A DNA stretch of 52,419 bases from Verrucomicrobiota bacterium (GTDB lineage: Bacteria > Verrucomicrobiota > Verrucomicrobiia > Opitutales > Opitutaceae): contig JAGVUB010000139.1 in NCBI GenBank assembly GCA_019136515.1, positions 1 to 52,419 of the forward strand. The letters are read 5' to 3'. Shown piece by piece: positions 34,076-43,209 of the stretch. How positions within the stretch are numbered: position 1 is the first letter of the stretch; each line of letters starts with the position of its first letter. Under the pieces are notes generated by a model. That model had not been told where the DNA came from and did not search any database. It was given only the letters and a program-made list of their open reading frames with translations. Both the position numbers and the translations under genes were made by a program.

Positions 34076-34401
34076 AAACGCTCCTGGAACTCCACAACCA
34101 GCCCGCGCCCTATCTGGTGCTCGCGGCCTTCCTGCTCGCCATCGGCCTCTTCGGTCTCGTCCGCCGCCGCACCCTCGTGGGCATGCTCATCTCCGGCGAG
34201 ATCCTCTTCGCCGCCGCCTCCCTGAATTTCCTGGCGGTCAATCGCTTCTTCGCCCCCGACCCCGCCGTCGGCCAGATCTTCGTCCTCTTCATCATGGGCT
34301 TGGCCGCCGCCGAGGTCGCCATCGCCCTGAGCATCGTCATCGCGGTGTATCGCAATTACGGCTCCATCAAGTCCCGCGAGCTCTCCGACCTGAAACGCTG
34401 A
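34072..34401 (+). CDS. nuoK: NADH-quinone oxidoreductase subunit K
   Basis: A 109-residue MrpC-like three-helix protein. The two essential membrane glutamates are seen in GMLISGEILFAAASLNF and AAAEVAIALSIVIAVYR. The ATG overlaps the nuoJ stop. The next gene starts 9 bp downstream. Confidence 0.94.
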   Translation: MKTLLELHNQPAPYLVLAAFLLAIGLFGLVRRRTLVGMLISGEILFAAASLNFLAVNRFFAPDPAVGQIFVLFIMGLAAAEVAIALSIVIAVYRNYGSIKSRELSDLKR

Positions 34402-34410
34402 CGCCCCGCC

Positions 34411-35943
34411 ATGGAATCCGACCCACGTCTGCTCTATGCCCTTCTCGCGCCGCTCATCGGCGCGGGCCTGGTCATGGCCACCGGCAAAAAGCCGAATCTG
34501 CGCGAGGCGATCTCGTTCCTCGCCGCCTGCACGCTCTTCGGCTTCGTCGCCTCCCTCGCGCCCGACGTCCTCGACGGCAAGACGGTCCATTTCACCGTCT
34601 GCCAGATCCTCCCGGCCACCGACGGTTTCTACAAGGGCCTGAGCCTCTCGCTGCGCGCCGACGGCCTCTCGATGGTCTTCGCGCTCGCCGCCTCCTTCCT
34701 CTGGATCATCGCCGTCTTCTACGCCGCCGGCTACATGCGCGGCCACCACGAGCCGAACCAGACACGCTTCAACACCTGCTTCGCCCTCGCCCTCTTCGGC
34801 GCCGTCGGCGGCGCGTTCTCCGACAACCTCCTCACCCTCTACTTCTTCTACGAGGTCGTCAGCGTCTCCACGTATCCTCTCGTCGCCCACCACCAGGACG
34901 AGGAGGGCTACGCCGGCGGCCAGAAGTACCTCGTCTACCTCACCACCACCGCCAAGGCGCTCATCCTGCCCGCGATGGTGCTGATCTACGTGCTCTCCGG
35001 CACGCTCGACTTCGCCGCCAACGCCCAGACCGGCATCCTCCCGATGGGCGTGCACAACGGCGTCGTCATCGCCCTCTACGCGGCCTGCATCCTCGGTTTC
35101 GCCAAGAACGGCGTCATGCCCTTCCACAACTGGCTGCCGAGCGCCATGGTCGCCCCCACGCCGGTCTCCGCCCTCCTCCACGCCGTCGCCGTCGTGAAGA
35201 TCGGCGTGTTCTCCACCGTGCGCGTGATGCTCTACGTCTTCGGCACCGACCTGATGACGCAGCTCCACCTCGGCCTGCCGACCGCCTGCTTCGTCTCCAT
35301 CACCATCCTCCTCGGCTCGGTGATCGCGCTCTCGAAGGACAACCTCAAGGCCCGGCTCGCCTACTCCACGGTCTCGCAGCTCTCGTACGTCATCCTCGGC
35401 GTCGCGCTGCTCAACCCGCTGGGCATCCAGGGCGGCATCTTCCACATCGCCGCCCACGCCTTCTCGAAGATCACGTTGTTCTTCTGCGCCGGCGCGATCT
35501 TCGTCACCTGCCACAAGAAGGACATCTCCGAGATGGCCGGCCTCGGTCGCAAGATGCCGTGGACCTTCGGCGCCTTCGCCCTCGCCTCCCTCTCGATGAT
35601 CGGCGCCCCGCCGGTGGCCGGCTTCATCTCGAAGCTCTACATGCTCGTCGGCTCCCTCGACGCCGGCTCCTACTTCATCCTCGCGGTTCTCATCGTCAGC
35701 TCGCTGCTCAACGCCGCCTACTTCGCCCCGGTCGTCTACCAGGCCTTCTTCGGCAAACCCGCCGCCGCGGCCGCCGGCCACGGCGCTGAGGCCCACGGCC
35801 ATGGCGACGCCCATGGCCACCACGAGCACGGCGAAGCCGCCCTCTCGATGCTCATCCCGCTCTGGATCTCCGCCGTGATCTCCGTCGTCCTCGGCTTCTA
35901 CCCCGGTCTCATCATGCAGTTCGTGGAGGGCATCGCCAAATGA
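34411..35943 (+). CDS. complex I antiporter-like subunit 1 (MrpD/NuoN-type), His-rich loop
   Basis: A 510-residue proton-channel subunit of the NuoL/M/N-MrpA/D family, occupying the position where nuoL normally stands. Key residues are visible: the helix-5 Glu in YFFYEVVSVSTYP, the Lys in GFAKNGVMPFHNWLPSAMVAPTPVSALLHAVAVVK (seen via FAKNGVMPFHNWLP), and SKDNLKARLAYSTVSQ. It is closer in pattern to Mrp/hydrogenase antiporter subunits than to NuoL and lacks the long C-terminal lateral helix. A loop near residues 450-478 is His-rich (GHGAEAHGHGDAHGHHEHGE). The stop overlaps the next ATG. Confidence 0.88.
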   Translation: MESDPRLLYALLAPLIGAGLVMATGKKPNLREAISFLAACTLFGFVASLAPDVLDGKTVHFTVCQILPATDGFYKGLSLSLRADGLSMVFALAASFLWIIAVFYAAGYMRGHHEPNQTRFNTCFALALFGAVGGAFSDNLLTLYFFYEVVSVSTYPLVAHHQDEEGYAGGQKYLVYLTTTAKALILPAMVLIYVLSGTLDFAANAQTGILPMGVHNGVVIALYAACILGFAKNGVMPFHNWLPSAMVAPTPVSALLHAVAVVKIGVFSTVRVMLYVFGTDLMTQLHLGLPTACFVSITILLGSVIALSKDNLKARLAYSTVSQLSYVILGVALLNPLGIQGGIFHIAAHAFSKITLFFCAGAIFVTCHKKDISEMAGLGRKMPWTFGAFALASLSMIGAPPVAGFISKLYMLVGSLDAGSYFILAVLIVSSLLNAAYFAPVVYQAFFGKPAAAAAGHGAEAHGHGDAHGHHEHGEAALSMLIPLWISAVISVVLGFYPGLIMQFVEGIAK

Positions 35944-36323
35944 GTCTCCTCGGAATCATCGAAACGCTCCGCCGCAACCTGAAGGCCGTCGTGGTCGCCA
36001 GTTGCGTCGTCCTCGCGCTCCTCGTCGCCGCCGATGTCGTGCGCCTCATGACCGCCTCCGGCGAGCACCACGGAGCGACCACCGAGCACACTACGGCCCC
36101 GGCCGCCGAACACGCGACCACGCCCGCTCACGCCACCGCCCATTCACCCTCCGAAGCCTCGGCGCAGGAGGGCGGCTTCTGGGCCACCTCTTACCACATC
36201 GCCGAAAACGTCCCGGCCTTCTGGACGCTCTTCGGTTTCCTCGGCTGCATTGTCCTCGTGGTCGTTTCCAAGTCCTACGGACACTTCGGCGTCTCCAAGC
36301 GGGAGGACTACTACAGTGAATAA
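35940..36323 (+). CDS. small His-rich two-helix membrane protein of the complex I locus
   Basis: A 127-residue protein with two predicted membrane helices (about residues 17-37, VVVASCVVLALLVAADVV, and 94-111, FWTLFGFLGCIVLVVV). The loop between them is rich in His, Thr and Ala (SGEHHGATTEHTTAPAAEH), and the C-terminus is acidic (KREDYYSE). I do not recognise the family. It overlaps the upstream antiporter gene by 4 bp and the downstream one by 8 bp, so its expression is locked to complex I. A role as an accessory or lateral-helix-like subunit is inference. Confidence 0.78.
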   Translation: MSLLGIIETLRRNLKAVVVASCVVLALLVAADVVRLMTASGEHHGATTEHTTAPAAEHATTPAHATAHSPSEASAQEGGFWATSYHIAENVPAFWTLFGFLGCIVLVVVSKSYGHFGVSKREDYYSE

Positions 36324-38136
36324 TCTCTGGATTCATCCTTCGCTGATCCTGATCTGCGGCGCGGTTCTCCTCCCGCTGATCCCGAAAGCCCTCAAGAAGG
36401 CCTTCCTCCTCTTCGTCCCGCTCGCGGCCTTCGCCGCCGTGCTCTCCATGCTCGGCCAGTCCGACGCCCTGCACGGCCAGTTCCAGTTCCTCGACTGGAC
36501 GCTCACCTTCGGCCGCGTCGACAAGCTCGCGCTCGTCTTCGCCGTCATCATGAGCGGCATGGCCTGCATCGGCACCCTCTACGGCCTCCATGTCGACGAG
36601 GACGCCCAGCACTCCGCCTCCTGGATCTACGTCTCCGGTTCGCTCGGCGCCATCTTCGCCGGCGATCTCTTCGTGCTCTTCCTGTTCTGGGAAGTCATGG
36701 CGTTCTCCTCGGTCTTCCTCGTCTGGTTCCGCCGCACACCCGAGTCGACCCGCGCCGGCTTCCGCTACCTGCTCGTCCACGTCGCCGGCGGCCTCTCGCT
36801 CCTGGCCGGCATCATCCTCTGGACCCACGGCAAGGGTCCCGACGCCATCGCGTTCGACAACTTCGTCAAACTCGGCGCCGCGTACTCGCCCGCCGGCCTG
36901 TTCATCCTCGTCGGCATCATCGTCAACGCCGCCGTCCCGCCCTTCCAGGCCTGGCTGCCCGATGCGTACCCGAACGGCACCTTCAACGGCTCCGTCTTCC
37001 TCAGCGCCTTCACCACCAAGACCGCCGTCTACGCCCTCTGCCGCGGCTTCCCCGGCATGGAGCTGCTCATCTGGCTCGGCGTGATCATGTCCCTCTACGG
37101 TGTCGTCTACGCGATCATCGAGAACGACATGCGCCGCCTGTTCGCCTACCACATCATCTCCCAGGTCGGCTACATGGTCGCCGGCGCCGGCATCGGCACC
37201 GCGCTCGCCATCAACGGAGCCTGCGCCCACGCCTTCGCCCACATCCTCTACAAGGGCCTGCTCTTCATGGGCGCCGGCTCCGTGCTCTACATGACCGGCG
37301 AGACGCGCATGTCGCAGCTCGGTGGACTCTACAAGAAGATGCCGTGGACGTTCCTCCTCACCCTCATCGGCGGTCTCTCCATCTCGGCCTTCCCGCTCTT
37401 CAGCGGCTTCGTCTCCAAGTCCATGATCACCGCCGCCGGCTTCCAGAACCCGCACCTCTACTGGGCGGCGTTCCTGCTCATGCTGGCCTCCATCGGTACC
37501 TTCTACTGCAACGGCCTGAAGGTCCCCTACTTCGTCTGGTTCGGTCAGGACAAGTGCTCCGACAAGGTCCGCGAGCGCGCCGGCGATCCGCCGTGGAACA
37601 TGCTCGCCGCCATGGGCGTCGCCGCCTTCCTCTGCATCTTCCTCGGCATCGCCTACGGTCCCCTCTACCGCCTCCTGCCCTACGCCGAGGTCGCCGCCGC
37701 GTACCACCCGTACAACGCGCCGCACATCTTCGAGAGCCTCCAGATCCTGTTCTTCACCGCCTGCGCCTTCTTCCTGATGGTCCGCACGCACAAGATCGAG
37801 CCCCACGCCGGTATCAATGTCGACAACGACATCCTCTACCGGCGCGGCGGCCAGGCCATCCAGTGGCTCGCCTCCAAGCCGATCCAGGCCATCGATACCG
37901 CCGTCGGCGAGTGCTACCGCGTCCTCGGCCTCATCCCGCTGATGTGGACCACCAAGGTCGTCGACGTCTTCGATCGCTTCGGCATCGACGGCGTGGTCGA
38001 CGGTCTCGCCGAGCGCATCCGCGCCACCGGCCAGCGCCTCCGCGCCGCCCAGAGCGGCGCCGTGCAGGCCAACCTCGCCATCTCCTTCGCCGTGGCCGCC
38101 GTCGTCATCGCGGCCCTCATCTACTTCGTCGCCTAA
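36316..38136 (+). CDS. complex I antiporter-like subunit 2 with C-terminal extension
   Basis: A 606-residue NuoL/M/N-family subunit. LFWEVMAFSSVFLVWFRR carries the helix-5 Glu, PPFQAWLPDAYPNGTF with TTKTAVYALCRGFPG and ENDMRRLFAYHIISQVGYMVAG supply the Lys and broken-helix regions. Beyond the 14-helix core, about 100 residues continue (from GINVDNDILYRRG) and end in a final hydrophobic helix (ISFAVAAVVIAALIYFV). A similar plan, extension plus terminal helix, is used by the NuoL lateral arm, so this may be the functional NuoL. The GTG at 36316 overlaps the upstream small gene by 8 bp. Confidence 0.87.
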   Translation: MNNLWIHPSLILICGAVLLPLIPKALKKAFLLFVPLAAFAAVLSMLGQSDALHGQFQFLDWTLTFGRVDKLALVFAVIMSGMACIGTLYGLHVDEDAQHSASWIYVSGSLGAIFAGDLFVLFLFWEVMAFSSVFLVWFRRTPESTRAGFRYLLVHVAGGLSLLAGIILWTHGKGPDAIAFDNFVKLGAAYSPAGLFILVGIIVNAAVPPFQAWLPDAYPNGTFNGSVFLSAFTTKTAVYALCRGFPGMELLIWLGVIMSLYGVVYAIIENDMRRLFAYHIISQVGYMVAGAGIGTALAINGACAHAFAHILYKGLLFMGAGSVLYMTGETRMSQLGGLYKKMPWTFLLTLIGGLSISAFPLFSGFVSKSMITAAGFQNPHLYWAAFLLMLASIGTFYCNGLKVPYFVWFGQDKCSDKVRERAGDPPWNMLAAMGVAAFLCIFLGIAYGPLYRLLPYAEVAAAYHPYNAPHIFESLQILFFTACAFFLMVRTHKIEPHAGINVDNDILYRRGGQAIQWLASKPIQAIDTAVGECYRVLGLIPLMWTTKVVDVFDRFGIDGVVDGLAERIRATGQRLRAAQSGAVQANLAISFAVAAVVIAALIYFVA

Positions 38137-38149
38137 GTCCGCTCGCCCG

Positions 38150-39613
38150 ATGAAAGAGCATCTCCTCAGCGTCCTCATCTTCGCCCCGTTGGCCGCCGCC
38201 GCGGTCGCGGCCGCGATCTCCAACGAGCGCGTCCTGCGCTGGTGGGCGCTCCTGTCGTCCCTCGCCATCGCCGTGGTCTCCGTGCCGCTCTACACCGGCT
38301 ACATCGCCACGCAGACCGGCTTCCAGTTCGTCGAGCGCTGCTCCTGGATTCCCAGCCTCAAGATCGACTACCACCTCGGCGTCGACGGAATCAGCGTCCT
38401 GCTCATCCTCCTCACCACGCTCATCACCCCGATCTGCGTCGCCTGTTCCTGGACGTACATCAGCAAGCGCGTGAAGGAGTTCATGGTCTGCATGCTCGTC
38501 ATGGAGGCCGCCATGATCGGCGTCTTCAGCGCCCTCGACCTCGTCCTCTTCTACGTCTTCTGGGAGGCCATGCTCATCCCGATGACGCTCCTGATCGGCG
38601 TCTGGGGCGGTGCGCGCAAGATCTACGCCGCGCTCAAGTTCTTCATCTACACGATGGCCGGCTCCGTCCTCCTGCTCGTCGCCATCGTCGCCCTGCGCCT
38701 CCAAGTCGGCACCTTCAGCATCCCCGACATGATGGCGGCCGGCAGCGGTTTCGGCCACAGCTTCCAGCTCTGGATCTTCGGCGCGTTCTTCCTCTCCTTC
38801 GCCATCAAGGTCCCGATGTTCCCCTTCCACACGTGGTTGCCCGCCGCCCACGTCGAGGCGCCCACCGCCGGCTCGGTCGTCCTGGCCAGCGTGCTCCTGA
38901 AGATGGGTACGTACGGCTTCCTCCGCTTCTGCCTGCCGATCACCCCCTACGCCGCGCACACCCTCGCGCCGGTCGTCCTCGTCTTCTCGGTGATCGCGAT
39001 CATCTACGGCGGCCTCGCCGCCCTCGGCCAGAGCGACCTCAAGAAGCTCGTCGCCTACTCCTCCGTCGCCCACATGGGCTTCGCCACCTTCGGCATCTTC
39101 TCCTTCACCCAGTCCGGCCTCGAGGGCGCGACGCTGGTGATGATCAACCACGGCGTCACCACCGGCGCGTTGTTCGTCTGCGTCGGCATCCTCTACGAAC
39201 GCCTCCACACCCGCGACATCGGCGTGCTCGCCGGCGTGGGCAAGTACATGCCGGTCTTCTCGACCTTCCTCGGCCTCGCCTGTCTCTCCTCGATGGCCTT
39301 CCCCGGCACCAACAGCTTCGTCGGCGAGTTCCTCGTCATGGTCGCCGGCTTCTCCGTCTCCAAGACCCTCATGCTCTGCGCCGTCCCCGGCATCGTCGCC
39401 GCCGCGGCCTACAACCTGCGCATGCTCCAGAAGGTCTGCTACGGCTCCCCGGCCAACCGCGACCACTCCGCCGTCGCCGACCTCAACCTCCGCGAGATCC
39501 TCACCCTGGCCCCGCTGGCCGTCTTCATCGTCTGGATCGGTTTCCACCCGCAGCCCTTCCTCGACGTCATGCGCGACAGCCTCGCCCACGTCCTCGCCCA
39601 GCTCGGCCGCTGA
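38150..39613 (+). CDS. nuoM: NADH-quinone oxidoreductase subunit M
   Basis: A 487-residue NuoM with standard features: YHLGVDGISVLLILLTTLITPI, FYVFWEAMLIPMTLLIGVWGG (helix-5 Glu), KVPMFPFHTWLPAAHVEAPTAGSVVLA with the central Lys, and SDLKKLVAYSSVAHMGF with a second Lys-containing helix. Of the four antiporter-type proteins in the locus, this one is closest to the textbook subunit. It begins 13 bp after the preceding gene. nuoN does not follow directly; 257 bp of repeat-rich spacer intervene. Confidence 0.95.
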   Translation: MKEHLLSVLIFAPLAAAAVAAAISNERVLRWWALLSSLAIAVVSVPLYTGYIATQTGFQFVERCSWIPSLKIDYHLGVDGISVLLILLTTLITPICVACSWTYISKRVKEFMVCMLVMEAAMIGVFSALDLVLFYVFWEAMLIPMTLLIGVWGGARKIYAALKFFIYTMAGSVLLLVAIVALRLQVGTFSIPDMMAAGSGFGHSFQLWIFGAFFLSFAIKVPMFPFHTWLPAAHVEAPTAGSVVLASVLLKMGTYGFLRFCLPITPYAAHTLAPVVLVFSVIAIIYGGLAALGQSDLKKLVAYSSVAHMGFATFGIFSFTQSGLEGATLVMINHGVTTGALFVCVGILYERLHTRDIGVLAGVGKYMPVFSTFLGLACLSSMAFPGTNSFVGEFLVMVAGFSVSKTLMLCAVPGIVAAAAYNLRMLQKVCYGSPANRDHSAVADLNLREILTLAPLAVFIVWIGFHPQPFLDVMRDSLAHVLAQLGR

Positions 39614-39870
39614 TCCAGGTAGGGACGTTTCTCCGAAACGTCCTCGCCACTCCCGGCCAACCCGCCCGCCCTTTCCTCCTCTCCCTCTTCCGAAATTAGC
39701 GCCCATCAGCGTCCATTAGCGGTTCCTCATTCCGGCCTCCGACTTCCGGCCTCTAGCCTTTCTCCTCTCACCTTCCGAATCAGCGTTCATCAGCGTCCAT
39801 TAGCGGTTCACCTCTCCGACCTCCGGTCTCCGGCCGATCCGCAATCCGCATTCCGCAATCCGCATTTCCG
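39614..39870. repeat. repeat-filled spacer separating nuoM and nuoN
   Basis: The spacer opens with a GTAG hairpin: GTAG (39619-39622), then GGACGTTTC/GAAACGTCC (39623-39631 with 39635-39643, loop TCC). A 22-bp sequence, from CATCAGCG to TAGCGGTTC, occurs at 39704-39725 and again at 39788-39809, so an 84-bp period is nearly duplicated. The spacer ends with the 29-bp repeat shared with the tlyA leader. No gene or clear promoter is seen. Confidence 0.75.
39838..39866 (+). repeat. 29-bp spacer repeat, copy 2 (upstream of nuoN)
   Basis: Identical over 29 bases to the repeat at 15420-15448, with two CCGCAATCCGCATT units. It ends 4 bp before the nuoN ATG and takes the place of a ribosome-binding site. 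Confidence 0.8.
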
Positions 39871-41319
39871 ATGTCCTCGTCCCTCACCGCCTTTCTGCCC
39901 GAGCTGGTGCTCCTCGCCGGAGCCCTCGGCCTCTTCGGCCTCACCCTCGGCAGCTCCGCCCGGCAGTCGAAGATCGCCTCGCTCGTCACCGCGGCCGCCT
40001 TCGTCGCCGCCGTCATCCTGAGCTTCGGCACCCACGCCACCCTCTTCAACGGCGCCTACCGCGTCGATACCTTCTCGCAGCTCTTCAAGCTCATCCTCGG
40101 CCTCGGCTACATCGTCGTCCTCCTCCTCGGCCGCAGCCTCGACGACATCCGCCAGGACATCCGCTCCGAATACTATCTCTTCCTCTCGCTCGGCATCTGC
40201 GGCCTGGCCTTCCTCTTCAGCTCCATCGAGATCATCTCCGTCGTCATCTCCCTCGAGCTCTCCTCCTACCCGCTCTACCTCATGGTCGCCATGCGCCGCG
40301 AACGCGACGGCCAGCGCGTCCAGATGGAGTCGGCGATCAAGTACATGATGTTCGGCATCTCCGCCAACGGCATCATGTTCTTCGGCCTCTCCTACCTCTT
40401 CGGCCTCACCGGCACCACCTCGCTGCCGCTGATGCTTGAGCGCCTCCAGCCCTATTTCGCCGCCGGCCACGTCAACGCCCTCGCCATCGTCGGCCTCGCG
40501 CTCTCCCTCTCCGGCTTCCTCTACAAGTTCGCCATCTTCCCCTTCCACTTCTGGACGCCCGACGTCTACCAGGGCTCCTCCAACGAGACCGCCGCCCTCG
40601 TCGCCTCGCTCCCGAAACTCGGCGCCATCGCCATCCTCACCCGCTTCGTCGGCCTGGCCTCGCCCACCGACTCCACGATTCCGACACTCCTCGCCGTCCT
40701 CGCCACCGCGTCGATGTTCTACGGCAACCTCGTCGCCCTCGTGCAGACGGATGTGAAGCGCCTCCTCGGCTTCTCCGGCATCGCCCACGCCGGCTACGCG
40801 ATGGTCGGCCTCGTCGCCCTCGGCTCCGCCGGTTTCGCCGCCTCCATCTTCTACATCGCCGGCTACGTGCTGATGGTCCTCGCCTGCTTCTTCGTCGTCA
40901 GCCGCGTCTCGCCCGACGGCACCAACGTCTCGCTCTCCGACCTCGCCGGCCTGCACAAGCGCTCGCCGCTGCTCGCCCTCACGATCGGCCTGGGCGTCTT
41001 CGCCCTCGGCGGCATCCCGCCCTTCGTCGGTTTCATGGCCAAGTTCGGCCTGCTCAACGCCGCTTTGGACAAAGGCTGGCTCTGGCTGGTCATCGTGACG
41101 GTCATCAACTCCGCCATCGCGATCTACTACTACCTGAAGATCGTGAAGGAAGCCTACTTCAGCGACGCCGCCGGCCGCCCCGCCATCGCCCTCGACTTCG
41201 CCGCCAAGGCCGCCTGCATCGTCCTCCTGCTCGCGATCACCGCCCTCGGCGTCGCCCCCGGAAAGCTGATGCAGCTCATCGCCGCCAGCCTCGACACCGT
41301 CCAGGTCGCACTGAACTGA
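39871..41319 (+). CDS. nuoN: NADH-quinone oxidoreductase subunit N
   Basis: A 482-residue antiporter-type subunit that contacts the K/J side of the membrane arm. Recognisable blocks are SIEIISVVISLELSSYPLYLMVA with the helix-5 Glu, ESAIKYMMFGISANGIMFFGLSYLFG, FKFAIFPFHFWTPDVYQGSSNETAALVAS (seen via FPFHFWTPDVYQG) and QTDVKRLLGFSGIAHAGYAMVG. Its separation from nuoM by repeat DNA suggests either a second promoter or a long untranslated stretch in one mRNA. A good terminator follows. Confidence 0.95.
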   Translation: MSSSLTAFLPELVLLAGALGLFGLTLGSSARQSKIASLVTAAAFVAAVILSFGTHATLFNGAYRVDTFSQLFKLILGLGYIVVLLLGRSLDDIRQDIRSEYYLFLSLGICGLAFLFSSIEIISVVISLELSSYPLYLMVAMRRERDGQRVQMESAIKYMMFGISANGIMFFGLSYLFGLTGTTSLPLMLERLQPYFAAGHVNALAIVGLALSLSGFLYKFAIFPFHFWTPDVYQGSSNETAALVASLPKLGAIAILTRFVGLASPTDSTIPTLLAVLATASMFYGNLVALVQTDVKRLLGFSGIAHAGYAMVGLVALGSAGFAASIFYIAGYVLMVLACFFVVSRVSPDGTNVSLSDLAGLHKRSPLLALTIGLGVFALGGIPPFVGFMAKFGLLNAALDKGWLWLVIVTVINSAIAIYYYLKIVKEAYFSDAAGRPAIALDFAAKAACIVLLLAITALGVAPGKLMQLIAASLDTVQVALN

Positions 41320-41348
41320 GCCTGCAGGCGAATCCAGCCTCTCATCGC

Positions 41349-41384
41349 AAACCCCGGCCGCACCCGCGCGCCGGGGTTTGTTCG
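41349..41384 (+). terminator. terminator downstream of nuoN
   Basis: A 9-bp stem AAACCCCGG/CCGGGGTTT (41349-41357 with 41371-41379) with a 13-nt GC-rich loop, followed by a short T-containing tail (GTTCG). The T-tract is weak, but the hairpin and its place at the end of the nuo operon support it. Confidence 0.7.
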
Positions 41385-41494
41385 TATACACTCAGGCAAC
41401 TCGTCGCCGACGGGCGATGAAATCGGTTCATCCGGCTTAACTGCCACCTGCGGACACCGATGACTTCGGCTCGGATCGCCGCCCTTCACAAATC

Positions 41495-42973
41495 ATGCCC
41501 TTCCGTCGCAGGCTTCGCCTACTCGTCATCACTCCAATCGTCCTTCTCGTCCTCTGGGCGGCCTTCTCCCGCTACAGCATCGGACGGCTCACGACTGGCG
41601 GGCTTGTCGCCGACAAGGACCTGATCGCCGACATCCTCCCTCCGCCCAACTACCTTATCGAGTCCTACCTGCTCTGCCTGCAACTCGCCGACGAGTCCAA
41701 CCGCAGCCAGATCGACCAGCTCATCGCCGCCGGCAAGGATCTCCGCACCGCCTACGACCAGCGTGCCGACTACTGGCGCCGGCACCTCGCCGCCGGACCG
41801 ATCCGCGACGCCTTCACCGCCTCCGAGAAGAGCGGCCGCGAGTTTCTCGATCTCCGCGACGAACAACTGATCCCCCTCGTCCGTTCCGGTCGCCACGAAG
41901 AAGCCCACGCGTTCGCAGTCGGCCCGCTCACAGCGGAGTACCGCGCGCACCGCACTGCCATCGACCGGCTGGTCGAACTCACCACCCAGCAAGCCGCGGT
42001 CGACCAGTCCGCCACCGATGCGTTGATCATCCTCAACGCCCGCCTCGCGATCCTCATCCCGCTCCTCGCCGCCCTCGGGCTCGCCGCCTACGGCGTCCGC
42101 GTCACCCGCGACATCACCTCCCGGCTCCACAACGTCGTCACCAAGCTCGCCATCGGCTCCGAGAGCGTCGCCGCCGCCGCCGACCAGATCGCCGCCGGTA
42201 GCCAGGAACTGGCCCAGAGTGCCACCGAACAAGCATCCGCGCTGGAGGAAACCGGTGCCACGCTCACCGAGATGGCCTCCATGACCCGGCAGAATGTCGA
42301 CCACGCCGGCAACGCCAACGCCCTCGCCACCCAGACCCGCGCCGCCGCCGAACAGGGAGTCCAGCACATGGCCCGCATGGCCCAGGCCATGGAGCAGGTG
42401 AAGCAGTCCAGCGCCGAGATCGCCAAGATCATCAAGACCATCGACGAGATCGCCTTCCAGACCAACCTCCTCGCCCTCAACGCCGCCGTCGAGGCCGCCC
42501 GCGCCGGCGAGGCCGGTGCCGGTTTCGCCATCGTCGCCGAGGAGGTGCGCTCCCTCGCCCAGCGCAGCGCCCACGCCGCCCGCGAGACCGCCGAGAAGAT
42601 CGAGTCCTCCGTCCAGCGCACCGAGCTCGGCGCCGGCATCTCGACCGAGATGGCCTCCAGCCTCACCGAGATGGCCACCAAGGCCCGCCAGCTCGACGAG
42701 CTCGTCGCCAACATCACCGCCGCCTCCAACGATCAAGCACAGGGCATCGCCCAGATCGCCACTGCGGTCGGCCAAATGGACCGGACCACGCAGAACGGCG
42801 CCAGCCTGTCCGAGCAGAACGCCGCCGCCTCCGAGGAGCTCTGCGAGCAGAGCCTTACCCTCCGTTCCGCCGTCCTCGAGCTCCAGACGCTGATCAAGGG
42901 CGCCTCCGCACAGCGCTCCGCGCACACAACCGCCCGCCGGCCCGCACTGGCCCGGGCTGCACTCGACGCCTGA
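41495..42973 (+). CDS. methyl-accepting chemotaxis protein
   Basis: A 492-residue chemoreceptor. Helix one is at about residues 9-27 and helix two at about 188-205, enclosing a periplasmic helical-bundle sensor of about 160 residues. The cytoplasmic part is a long coiled coil with the invariant hairpin tip [35 protein letters not shown], its heart being [39 protein letters not shown] and matching C-terminal QNAAASEEL segments are the methylation helices. A clear HAMP domain is not obvious. There is no C-terminal NWETF-like CheR tether. No che genes are adjacent, so it signals to an array encoded elsewhere. Confidence 0.92.
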   Translation: MPFRRRLRLLVITPIVLLVLWAAFSRYSIGRLTTGGLVADKDLIADILPPPNYLIESYLLCLQLADESNRSQIDQLIAAGKDLRTAYDQRADYWRRHLAAGPIRDAFTASEKSGREFLDLRDEQLIPLVRSGRHEEAHAFAVGPLTAEYRAHRTAIDRLVELTTQQAAVDQSATDALIILNARLAILIPLLAALGLAAYGVRVTRDITSRLHNVVTKLAIGSESVAAAADQIAAGSQELAQSATEQASALEETGATLTEMASMTRQNVDHAGNANALATQTRAAAEQGVQHMARMAQAMEQVKQSSAEIAKIIKTIDEIAFQTNLLALNAAVEAARAGEAGAGFAIVAEEVRSLAQRSAHAARETAEKIESSVQRTELGAGISTEMASSLTEMATKARQLDELVANITAASNDQAQGIAQIATAVGQMDRTTQNGASLSEQNAAASEELCEQSLTLRSAVLELQTLIKGASAQRSAHTTARRPALARAALDA

Positions 42974-43209
42974 CCCGCGTCCATATCCATCTCCCCTCGC
43001 TGCCCGGGCACAGTCCCTCGTCCGGCTTCTCCACGATGCGGAAGCCGCCCTGATTCATTCACACCTCGCTCGCACCGCGAGAGGCCGCGCCGGGTCCTCC
43101 GCCGCGTACGCACCGCCAGCCTCGTCTCCGCTCCTTGCGGGCACCGCCGCGGCTGGGGTTTGTCCCCTCCCCGCCCCGTCGCGCAGCCCGGCAACGCCTT
43201 CAATTTCGC

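Noticed and set aside
36091-38268. 725-residue minus-strand frame across the second antiporter gene
   Set aside because: Antisense to a protein with conserved antiporter motifs; the translation is a Glu/Asp/Gly-rich low-complexity sequence.
39699-39811. CRISPR-like array between nuoM and nuoN
   Set aside because: Only two copies of a 22-bp repeat, the intervening sequence is itself partly duplicated, and no cas genes are present.
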